64,000 bases of DNA from assembly GCA_030180135.1 (NCBI GenBank), contig CM058233.1:60594500-60658499 (forward strand). Direction: 5' to 3'. The notes beneath the pieces are model-generated. The model was not told the DNA's origin and ran no database searches. It was given only the letters and a program-made list of their open reading frames with translations. The stretch comes from Orychophragmus violaceus. Lineage: Eukaryota > Streptophyta > Magnoliopsida > Brassicales > Brassicaceae. This document shows positions 55,139 to 64,000 of this stretch, piece after piece (the stretch's first letter is position 1; every line of letters begins with the position of its first letter). The position numbers and the translations under genes are program-made.

Positions 55139-55943
55139 AGTTAATAACACATGTTAAGAACAAAAGAATTATATTATTGAATAATAAAGTAATAAACATA
55201 ATTGACATGGAATTAAGAAAAATATTATATGATGATTATCTACCTACAAATTCATATTCATGACAATTTCTAGTTCACATCTGTTTTGTTATTATCTTGT
55301 CATCACCTCTATTGACGTAGATAATAACAAAACATTATCTATTCCGATTCATATTCATGACAATTTTAACATAATGTAGACCTACAAGAAGAACTAGCTT
55401 TGTTATTAACTTAATGATGATCCGATTTTGTTCGAAAAAATATATTTGAATATGACTTAAGTCTAGGTATTTGGGATATCATGTAATATTGAACCGAATC
55501 GAAAGAATACTCGAAATAATCTGAAGTTTCGACTAATTTCGCATAATTCTGATATTTTCGAGTATTTTTGTGTAGTTTTATTTTTATGGTAGCACAAATA
55601 TTTTCTGAGTTTTGTATATTTTTAGAAAATTTAGGTATATTTCTTATGGGATTTTTGGTTAATTTAATATTTTCAGATTTTTTAGTAGTTTTTTGAGTTT
55701 TTCATATAATTTTGGGGTATCTGAATTGAACCCGCATAAAACCTAGCCGAACCCGATTTGAAAATTGGAAACACCGAACGGTTTTATTATTTGAACAAAA
55801 TCTGATGATTATCTACCTACAAATTCATATTCATGACAATTTCTAGTTCACATCTGTTTTGTTATTATCTTGTCATCACCTCTATTGACGTGAACAATTA
55901 CTAATCATTACATTACATTACGTAGAATTTGTAGGTAGATAAT
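55139..55943. other. Filler DNA with patchwork repeats
   Basis: AT-rich, no gene. It contains an exact 88-bp direct repeat (55231-55318 and 55804-55891). A third partial copy of its ATTCATATTCATGACAATT word lies near 55350. A 20-bp inverted copy of its start sits at 55926-55945, touching the LTR stub. A 17-bp match (CATCACCTCTATTGACG) is shared with the Copia RNase H at 56907-56923. The pattern suits template-switching during break repair. Confidence 0.75.
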
Positions 55944-55956
55944 CACTATCCCAACA
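55944..55956 (-). repeat. 13-bp stub of the original 3' LTR
   Basis: CACTATCCCAACA equals the LTR terminus at 54703-54715 and lies directly beside the purine tract ATCTCCCACTTG, exactly where the 3' LTR of the minus-strand Copia should begin. Confidence 0.85.
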
Positions 55957-56787
55957 ATCTCCCACTTGTACTGGAATCATCTATTCCTATAATCCTTTTG
56001 TCTCTATATCTCGATTTGGCATAAGGCAAGATTGGTGTCATCCTTATTAAGCCAACATCGTGTTTATCGAACTCCTGATCTCATACTGAAGCATTACAAA
56101 CAACTGAACTACAATTCGTTTGAGTGCGGCCACACATTCTCTCAGTATTCAATCTTCGATAGGCCCTGAGATATTTATCTTCCGTTATATAGGAGGGACA
56201 AATCCCATCTTGTTCCATCCCTGTTTCAACGTACACTTCATGATATACTTGAACAGTGCCGTTATAGTCGCCAGTTACGGGTCGACGTTTGACAAGGTCA
56301 AAGTGTACCAATTCATATGCAAGAAAGCATGATGAACTCAGGTCTGAGGACTATACTCTATAGTCGTAATGAGAACCTCTTATGACACATATATAACTAT
56401 CTTGTAGACTTCTCATTAGCGGGTCATGTCCGATCATATGTTCACTAACATATATCTATGTGACTGACTGCGATAATCATATCATTGGCTCCATGAAACT
56501 TAGCCAACAGTCACCTCACAATCTAGTCTCTCACGGTTGTCATAGTCCCACTTTGACAACCTCGACCAGGGACAAAACATAATTTATGTCATATTTAACT
56601 TATAGTGTTTCATGATCAAGTCCTCAACTTGATGACCTATAATATGTCATAAACTTATTTTGGGACCATTATTTAGATCACAATAAATAATGCTGAAATC
56701 AAATTTCATTAAACATTTCCAAAAGAATGTTTACAAGAACGTCTTATTATAACTAAAACAAAACCAAAACTCCCACTAGAATCAAGA
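55957..56787 (-). other. Polypurine tract and 3' noncoding region of Copia element 2
   Basis: On the minus strand CAAGTGGGAGAT is the purine tract. The remaining roughly 820 bp are noncoding and similar to 26001-26854 of Copia element 1 in reverse complement. Confidence 0.85.
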
Positions 56788-59700
56788 TTACATCTTAAGA
56801 TCTCTAATGCCTACAGCAGTCGTATGACTCTCATGCTTAGGCCTTGGGAGTGACTTGGTCAGAGGATCAGCGACATTCTCGTCTGTCGGAACTCGGTTGA
56901 TCTTCACATCACCTCTATTGACGATATCACGAATCAAGTGATATCTCCTCTCAACGTGTTTGGACTTCTGGTGTGACCTGGGTTCTTTCGCCTGAGCAAT
57001 GGCCCCATTGTTGTCACAAAATAAAGCCATTGGCTCCAAGATACTAGGAACCACACCAAGCTCAGTCATGAACTTCTTAATCCAAACAGCTTCCTTTGCC
57101 GCTTCTGAAGCAGCAACATATTCAGCTTCCGTTGTGGAATCAGCTACGGTATTCTTCTTAGAGCTCTTCCAGCTCACTGCACCGCCATTTAGACAGAAGA
57201 CATATCCAGACTGTGATCGGAAATCGTCTCTGTCCGTCTGAAAACTCGCATCGGTGAATCCATTCACCACAAGTTCTTCACTCCCTCCATACACCAGGAA
57301 TTTATCCTTAGTATGTCTCAAATACTTGAGAATATTCTTGACAGCTGTCCAGTGAACTTCACCTGGATCAGATTGGTATCTACTCGTCATGCTTAACGCG
57401 TAAGCTACATCTGGACGAGTGCAGAGCATGGCATACATAATAGATCCTATTGCAGAAGCATAAGGAATCCTATTCATGCGTTCTCGCTCAGCAGGTGTTG
57501 TCGGACACTGCTTCTTGCTGAGATTAGTGCCATGAGACATCGGTATGAAGCCCTTCTTAGAATCATGCATCCTGAATCTGTGCAGTACCTTATCGATATA
57601 AGTGTCCTGGCACAATCCAATCAGCATGTTCACTCTATCTCTGTAGATTCTGATTCCAAGAATATACGCGGCTTCTCCCATGTCTTTCATGGAAAAACAA
57701 CTTCCGAGCCAAGTCTTAACAGACTGAAGCAACGGAACGTCATTACCGAGGAGGAGTATGTCATCGACATATAGTACAAGAAACGCAATTTTTCTCCCAC
57801 TAGTCTTCTAGTCTTCTTGTATACACATGGTTCTTCTTCGTTCTTGATGAAACCAAATTGTTTTACTGCTTCATCAAAACGAAGATTCCAACTCCATGAT
57901 GCTTGCTTCAATCCATAAATGGATTTATGAAGCTTGCATACCTTCCCAGCGTTCTTAGGATCGACAAAACCTTCAGGCTGTGTCATATACACATCCTCTT
58001 CCAGAATACCATTCAGGAATGCGGTTTTGACATCCATTTGCCCAATCTCATAGTCATAATGAGCAGCAATCTCTAGAAGAATCCGAATGGATTTAAGCAT
58101 TGCGACTGGGGAATAGGTTTCATCATAGTCAATACCATGAATTTGCTTGAAATCTTTAGCCACCAACCTCGCTTTGTAAATCTGTACATTGCCATCCACG
58201 TCAATCTTCTTCTTGAAGATCCATTTACACTCAATGGCTTTTGCACCATTAGGTAAATCGACCAAGGTCCAAACTTGGTTTTCTAACATGGATCCCATTT
58301 CAGATTTAGAGGCTCCAAGCCACTTTTCGGAGTCTGGGTCCATCATTGCTTCCGCGAAGGTCGCTGGTTCGTCACTATCAATGATCATCAGATCATTTGA
58401 ATTGGTCACGAGAATCCATAGTATCTCTCGGGTTCATGACGGATCCTTGAGGATCTGCGAACTTCAGGCTCCACAGGCGCCGGTTCCACATGACTCTGTG
58501 GATCCAGCTGCTGCTCTTCCTCAGCAGGTTGAGCAGCCTCCTGTGTATCTTGAATCTCTTCAAGATGTACTTTACTCCCACTGTTTTTCTTAGAGAGAAA
58601 CTCCCTCTCAAGAAAAGAACAGTCCCGAGCAACGAATACTTTGTTCTCAGATTGGTTGTAAAAGTAGTATGCCTTGGTTTCCCTAGGATAACCAACGAAG
58701 TAGCATTTGTCTGATTTGGGTGCAAGCTTGTCAGAGATTAATCGTTTGACATAAGCCTCACAACCCCAAATCCTCAGGAAAGACAAACTAGGAACATTCC
58801 CAGTCCACAGTTCATGTGGTGTCTTTTCCACTGATTTAGACGGTACCCTATTCAGTGTAAATGCAGACGTTTCTAGAGTGTATCCCCAAAAGGATAATGG
58901 AAGATTTGAATGACTCATCATAGACCGAACCATATCCAATAGGGTTCGATTCCTCCTCTCTGACACTCCATTCCATTGGGGTGTACCAGGAGGAGTGAGT
59001 TGTGAAATAATTCCACACTCGCTCAGATAGTCGCTGAATTCTTGACTCAAGTATTCTCCTCCGCGATCCGATCGCAGAACCTTGATACTTTTGCCAAGTT
59101 GATTATGTACTTCATTCTTGAATTCCTTGAATCTATCAAAGGATTCCGACTTGTGTCTCATTAAATAGACGTAGCCATACCTACTGAAGTCATCAGTGAA
59201 GGTAATGAAGTACTTGTAATTTCCTCTGGCAGCAGTACTCATCGGCCCACATACATCAGTATGAACAAGGCCCAATAAGTCACTGGCCCTTTCATTTGGT
59301 TTGTTGAAAGGGGCTCTAGCCATCTTGCCTATCAAACAAGATTCGCATTTCTCACATGATTCAAAATCAAATGAGCCCAGAAGCCCATTTCGATGGAGCC
59401 TTTGGATGCGTTTCTCATTGATATGGCCCAAACGACAATGCCATAAGAAAGTCGGGTTTTCGTCATTGGACTTAAACCGCTTTGTATTCATGTTAAAGAC
59501 AGGAATTTCTTGGTTTAAAATATATAACCCATTATCTAATGGGACGCTACCATAATAAGTACCATCACGATTAAAAGAACAAACTTTATTCTTAACAGCA
59601 AAATCAAAACCTTCCAAATCCAAAACGGAAACTGAAATTATGTTTCTGCTAATCGCAGGTACATAGTAGCAATTATTCAAAATTAAAACCATGCCCAAGG

Positions 59701-59949
59701 TAAGGACAACTCGTAGGTGCCTACGGCCAGTGCAGCAACCTTAGCTCCATTCCCGACCCGTAGCTCCACTTGTCCTTTCTTCAGCGTCCTACTGTTTCTT
59801 AGTGCCTGCACATCAGTACAAATATGAGCACCACAACCGGTATCCAATACCCACGAAGTAGAACGAGAAGATATAACATTAAGTTCGATAACATAAATAC
59901 CTGAATCAGACGCATCATACGTCTTCTTCAGCTTCTTGTAATCTTCCAT
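56788..59949 (-). pseudogene. Copia pol (element 2): protease, integrase, RT, RNase H with frameshifts
   Basis: Minus strand. Protease at 59949-59683 with the active site WVLDTGCGAHICTD. GAG-pre-integrase and integrase at 59698-58406: HCRLGHINEKRIQRLH, CESCLIGKMARAPF, VHTDVCGPMSTAARGNYKYF, FTDDFSRYGYVYLM, SDRGGEYLSQEF. Reverse transcriptase at 58409-57687: CKWIFKKKIDVDGNVQIYKA, RLVAKDFKQIHGIDYDETYS, QMDVKTAFLNGILEEDVYMT, SIYGLKQASWSWNLRFDEAV. The SYMSMTY-like stretch lies where YVDDM is expected and is out of frame. RNase H at 57732-56788: SGYVFCLNGGAVSWKSSKKN, STTEAEYVAASEAAKEAVWI, HVERRYHLIRDIVNRGDVKI. Frame changes near 59690, 58405 and 57720 disable it, but all domains are present, so decay is recent. 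Confidence 0.93.
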
Positions 59950-60758
59950 GAACTTCTTGCAGTCTTTCTTCTAATGCCCCAACTGCTTGCAGTAGTTGCA
60001 CTTATCCTCAGGAGAAGGCCCGGATTTGGGCTTCGGCTTGGGCTTGTCCTGACTTTCAGTCTGGATAACCTGGCCTTTCCCTTACCCTTCTTAGGTTTCT
60101 TAAACCTTTTACCCCCTTGTACCATCAGGACATTGGGAGTAGCCTTCTTGAGATTCGGTTCTGCTGTCTTCAGCATACCGTGCAACTCAGTCAATGTCTT
60201 AATCATGTTTTGCATATTGTAGTTCATGATGAACTGATCAAAACACGACGGCAAAGACTGCAGAATCATGTCAGTGGCTAGCTCCTGGCTAATGGCATAG
60301 TCCAGCTTCCCCAGGTTATCAATGTAACCCATCATTTTAAGGACATGAGGACTTACTGGACTGTCCTTAGCCAGCTTGCAATCCATGAGAGATTTAACCG
60401 TCTGGTATCTCTCTGTGGGAGCTTGCTCCCGAAACAAAGCTTTCAGGCTGTTAATCATCTCAATGGGTGACAATACGTTCTCATATTGCTTCTGCAGCTC
60501 AGAGTTCATAGTCACCAGCATTAGACAATTAACATCTTTGACATCCGCTGAATGCTTATCCCAAGCATTCTTTTCTGTCTGCGGAGCATTGGAACGTGGC
60601 CTCTCGGGGAGAACTCTTTCAAGGACATATTCCTTGTTCTCCTGCCTGAGAACTATTCTCAGGTTCCGATACCATTCCAAGAAATTATATCCATTTAACT
60701 TGTCCTTCTCAAGGACGGATCTTAGTGAGAAAGTGTTGATGTGATTTGAGACAGACAT
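59928..60758 (-). pseudogene. Copia gag (element 2)
   Basis: Starts MSVSNHINTFSLRSVLEKDK (60758). It shows the UBN2-type gag core: NFLEWYRNLRIVLRQENKEY, VLERVLPERPRS, KQYENVLSPIEMINSLKALF, SPHVLKMMGYIDNLGKLDYA and QELATDMILQSLPSCFDQF. A basic region follows (KRFKKPKKGKGKAR). A frameshift near 60070 precedes the zinc knuckle, whose CNYCKQLGH is followed by a TAG at 59971-59973 where Trp is usual. The N-terminal 200 residues are intact. Confidence 0.9.
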
Positions 60759-61380
60759 AGCTGTAATTAAAAAGAGGTAGAGTTTTAGTTATGATGCTCA
60801 AGAAATGAGAATTCTTATCTAATAAGAAAAACTCGCATTGTATTCAAAACTATGTTTCCTCAGATGAATACAATGAGCCAAGATCCTCAGATGACTGAAA
60901 TTCGAGTGGGCGACTCGCCCTTACTCAAAATTCAGTCATCAAGGTAAGAAAATCATTGCTAATTGTACCCAGTACAACTCTTGGTCGCAGATGAGACAAA
61001 CTATGTCTAATCCACTCTGATGTCTCTGGGCCCAGAACTTCTGACAGCCCAATCAAGTAAAACCAATCTCTTCTGTCTTGTGATCACTAATAGTTGCACT
61101 GCAAGTCTATCAATGATCACCTGCATTACTCATGTTGCTGTGGATACCAAGGACTCCAAGGATATCCAACAACAACACGAGTCCTGACAGTAGACAAGAT
61201 CGGGCAAGACATCAAGATCACTTGATATTTGGTTGAGGAAAAGAATTATTTAATCTTGATGTATATCCAATATACATTCAAGAAGTTATTAATTCAATTA
61301 AAACATTCAGTTTTATTAAGTTAAGGTTCATTTTGATTTGGTATTCGCAACTAGAAGTCCAACCCCTGAGTCTGCGAGTT

Positions 61381-61725
61381 GTGTGTCGATCGACACATCC
61401 TTTGCATCGATCGACACATCTTAACCACAATCAAATTGGTTTCCGGTTCAATCCAATCCAACCGAAACCAACCAACTGAATCGATCGATGCACCCAGTGC
61501 GTCGATCGATACAGTGCGAGTTTTCGCGGTGCATCGATCGACACAAGCTTAGTGTCGATCGACGCTATGCGAACAACCCAAAAGATTTTTTTTTTACGAG
61601 TTTTCGCTCTGTGTCGATCGACGCACGCTTTGCATCGATCGACACGCTGCGACAAACCCTAAAATTATTTACGTGTTTTCGCTCTGCATCGATCGACACA
61701 CGCTTTGTGTCGATCGACACACTGC
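61381..61725. repeat. Five paired TCGATCGA sites in the Copia leader
   Basis: TCGATCGA starts at 61386/61407, 61481/61502, 61534/61555, 61614/61635 and 61689/61710, so every pair is exactly 21 bp apart. Flanks are GTG or GCA on the left and CAC, CGC or TGC on the right. A TTTTCGCTCTG word precedes the last two pairs. This is the leader between primer site and gag. Confidence 0.9.
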
Positions 61726-61867
61726 GAAAACACAGGCATCGAATTTTCAACAGAGGCTTTAATCCGAGATTAATACTTGAAAACACGATTTTAGCAGGCA
61801 ATAATCAATTCAACAAACTCAGTTTTCGAATTAATTGCATCAGATTCAATAGTCTAAACCCTAACAC

Positions 61868-61879
61868 GCTCTGATACCA
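61868..61879 (-). other. Primer binding site of Copia element 2 (initiator tRNA-Met)
   Basis: The plus-strand GCTCTGATACCA is the complement of TGGTATCAGAGC, one base from the LTR. Confidence 0.93.
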
Positions 61880-61880
61880 C

Positions 61881-62583
61881 TGTTGGATCTCCTAGGATCT
61901 AGGGTTTGATATATTGAATCACCAACCTCGTTCTTACCTTGTTACTGGCAGCGGAATGAATGGTGAACGAGATCAGCAGCGACACAAGTGCCTCGCCTCA
62001 ACCAGATACACACGCACACAAGCTGGAAACGGGATGCTAGTCCCGAATCTGTGGGATCTAAGAGTTTCTGGAGTTTCTGCTTTTCTGTCAGAGAGAAGAG
62101 AAGACGGCTAGGGTTCAGCTCGACCATATAAGCCTTTATATATCGACCTGGAAATGACATCACAAATCGTCGGACAACCCGACTCGGTTACGTCATTAAT
62201 CCGAAACATCAGTTTCGAAACCCGATATGCAACGATCGACACACTTAATGTGTCGATCGTCACACCTCCACGAAAAGCCTGCATCGATCAACACACTCAT
62301 GCATCGATCGACACACATATCATAAAACTCTATGTCAATGTGTATCCAATACACATCAACATGATCATTACCATAATGATCATTTCCACATTCATGCTTC
62401 CAGTTTGCTTAGGTGTGTGGCCCTATAGGATCATATAACACTGGCAGTAAGTATGCAACTTACAGATTGCAAGAGGCTTCTAGCAAAACATTGCAACCGC
62501 CCAGTATTATACGAATGTCTGATCTCGACACACAACTATCACAGGAGTGAGTACAAGTGTGATTTCAGGACACTATCCCAACA
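61881..62583 (-). repeat. 5' LTR of Copia element 2 (right LTR)
   Basis: 703 bp, flanked by the primer site on the left and by the target duplication AAATC (62584-62588) on the right. It contains a CGATCG pair 21 bp apart at about 62233-62260 and another pair at about 62283-62312. Confidence 0.95.
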
Positions 62584-63430
62584 AAATCATCCACAACCTT
62601 TTCCTCTAAAACGCCCCAAGAGAAGAAGGAACAAGTAAAAACCGACATTGACATAAAAAACAAGGAGGGCAAGTAAAGTGCCTCGGTCTTCCCGAAAGAT
62701 TCAGACGCAAAAAGAAAGATTTATTCTCGCAGATCGTCGACCGTATCAGGAAGAAAGCAGTCAGCTGGTCCACCAGGAAGCTATCAAGTGCCGGAAAACT
62801 CATGATAATCAAATCAGTACTATCACCTATTTCCATATATTCCATGACCTGCTTCAAACTCCCAACCAATATTTTCAAGAAATCCAATCTACTTTGACGA
62901 GATTCTTGTGGGACTCCAAAATCGAAACGTGGCGGAGGGCTCGGTATGCGAGAGATTTACTGCTACAACGATTCCCTCCTCGTAAAATTAAGCTGGAGAA
63001 TCATTACACATCTGGACTGCCTTTTTGCAAGGGTCTTCAAAGGAAAATGCTATCAAGATCTTCTACCGGTCATGGTCGTCCCTGCGACTTTGTCATGCTC
63101 ACACGGTTGGAGGAGTATCCTCATTGGTCGCGATTTAGTCAAGCATTAGGCTGGGAAAGATATTGACGGAAAGTCTACCTCCATATGGTACGAACCATGG
63201 CTCTCCATGACTCAGCCAATTACACCAATAGGACCACCTACCGAGAGCTCAATGCATCTGACTTTTTCGTCCCTGCTTTTGGAATCTTCATCATCTTGGA
63301 ATGAAAGTAAAGTTGTTGAAATCTTACCAAATGTTGCAGACAAAATCCTGCGCATCAGAAAGAGTTGTCTCGGACAGGAAGACTCCCTCATTTGGCTCCC
63401 ATACAAAGATGGAAGTTACTCAGTCATAAG
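62584..63430 (+). pseudogene. LINE ORF2 C-terminal part
   Basis: The reading, with frame changes, gives the thumb/connection part (KIQTQKERFI, KLMIIKSVLSPISIYSMTCF, IQSTLTRFLWDSKIETWRRA, PPRKIKLENH). The region GWRSILIGRDLVKHGL and CLGQEDSLIWLPYKDGSYSV follows, which leads into the zf-RVT domain. It breaks off near 63428 at the sequence AGAGCATCTCCAACC. Confidence 0.8.
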
Positions 63431-64000
63431 AGCATCTCCAACCCACACAATTTTCACAATAAACTCTATTTTATAGTAAATTCTTCTCCAACCCCACACT
63501 ATATCATACTCTAAAATAGTGTAAACCTATTTCTTACACTATTTTTAGAGTAAACCTATTTCTTACTCTATTTTAGTGTTAAACTTTTTTTTATTAAAAA
63601 TGGTCCTTTAATTTTTAAATCTTTTATTTATATCTATAATAAATAATAAGTTTAATAATTACTTATTATAAAATCATTATTTAATTATTAAAAATACTAA
63701 AATAAAAAATACCAAAACTTAAAATAAACAACTTGAAAAGTACTCAAATTTAAGATAAACATGAAGGATCGCTCTGTTGATTTAGTTGTTGATCATTTCG
63801 CTTTTGTAAAATCCATGTTTACTCAGATTGAATATATGCACGAATATTTGGATCTTGTATGGAATTCAAATCACAAAATAAAATTTTGTTTTCCTCCATG
63901 AGCTCTTTCAAAGCATAATTCCTATTCTGAATATTCAAATGATGTTTTCTTTGAGCCCTTGTATTCTTTAAAAGATTTAGAACGTGGGTTTGGAGTTCTC
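63428..64000. repeat. AT-rich MITE-like sequence beginning AGAGCATCTCCAACC
   Basis: It starts AGAGCATCTCCAACCCACAC, a word often found at the ends of Brassicaceae DNA elements, and contains a second CTCCAACCCCACA and ACTCTATTTTAGTGT repeats. The sequence is very AT-rich to 63760. The last 240 bp has no gene I can support. The other end lies outside the window. Confidence 0.45.

Larger units (their letters stand above)
54013..62583 (-). mobile_element. Ty1/Copia element 2, with a rearranged left LTR
   Basis: Right LTR at 61881-62583 (the 5' LTR on the minus strand), primer site at 61868-61879, leader with paired CGATCGA sites, gag, protease, integrase, RT, RNase H, and a purine tract (ATCTCCCACTTG, 55957-55968). 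The left LTR start is at 54013, and AAATC flanks both ends (54008-54012 and 62584-62588). However, the left LTR is followed by duplicated LINE sequence and filler before the internal region, so 54013-55956 is a rearranged version of the 3' LTR. Confidence 0.93.
43713..63430 (+). mobile_element. LINE (non-LTR retrotransposon), split by an Athila-like and a Copia element
   Basis: LINE sequence occupies 43713-45555, 53098-54012 and 62584-63430, with a duplicated LINE piece at 54716-55138. ORF1 (DUF4283/CCHC type) and ORF2 (endonuclease and RT) are read on the plus strand across both insertions. The 5' limit is a guess placed after the C-run. The 3' end stops inside the zf-RVT region without a poly(A), so it is truncated or cut by the MITE-like sequence beyond 63430. 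The target duplications of the two insertions fix their boundaries. Confidence 0.85.

Noticed and set aside
54810..55139. Two near-identical small genes at 54.8 and 62.7 kb
   Set aside because: They are pieces of LINE ORF2 read in a wrong frame, duplicated by the LTR repair event.
61381..61725. Regularly spaced short repeats that look like a CRISPR array
   Set aside because: The repeats are 14-bp palindromes in pairs within a Copia leader of a plant genome. Spacers are not unique inserts of constant length and no cas genes exist.

Overview
This is plant nuclear DNA, almost certainly from a Brassicaceae species, and it looks like transposon-packed pericentromeric or otherwise heterochromatic sequence. 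The evidence is Athila-type LTR retrotransposons with a tRNA-Asp primer site, a CACTA element, a MULE paired with a DUF1985 gene, a fragment resembling the Arabidopsis sterol C5-desaturase (STE1/DWF7) and an FBA-type F-box gene. Only the F-box gene (42251-43378, minus) looks like an intact host gene. I see no rRNA, tRNA or CRISPR.

Layout. (1) 1-3152: right end of a CACTA (En/Spm) transposon with a broken minus-strand transposase, subterminal repeats and a 12-bp terminal repeat. (2) about 3156-9480: Mutator-like (VANDAL-like) material, with a decayed plus-strand transposase, a minus-strand DUF1985 gene and three arrays of an AGTTTTAC-type repeat. (3) 10140-35010: an Athila-like gag-protease element whose 3' LTR is split by a nest of insertions. 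A roughly 3-kb solo LTR (15188-34469, TSD TTAGG) holds a chromovirus-like Gypsy element on the minus strand (15946-32146, TSD ACTTG), which holds a decayed Copia on the plus strand (20132-27528, TSD GATAT). (4) about 35040-38480: an old minus-strand Copia with an LTR scrap and a MITE. (5) 38.7-42 kb: pseudogene fragments resembling SIN3 and sterol C5-desaturase. (6) 42251-43378: the F-box gene. (7) 43.7-63.4 kb: one LINE (plus strand) cut by two insertions. The first is a second Athila-like gag-protease element (45556-53097), itself carrying a solo LTR (47143-48319, TSD GTCTG). The second is a minus-strand Copia (54013-62583, TSD AAATC). (8) 63.43-64 kb: AT-rich MITE-like sequence.

Two signals stand out. 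First, a palindromic CpG-rich site, TCGATCGA inside GTG..CAC or GCA..TGC flanks, recurs in both Athila-like elements and in the minus-strand Copia. It usually comes as pairs close to 21 bp apart, and occurs in leaders, LTRs, 3' noncoding sequence and the gag linker. Second, the left LTR of the Copia at 54013 seems to have been rebuilt by copying the other LTR plus its LINE flank. The join was then closed with about 800 bp of patchwork filler, leaving 13 bp of the original LTR end.

Most genes here are mobile-element genes at different stages of decay. Their nesting, target-site duplications and LTR divergence give a relative insertion order. Boundaries marked approximate were judged by eye.
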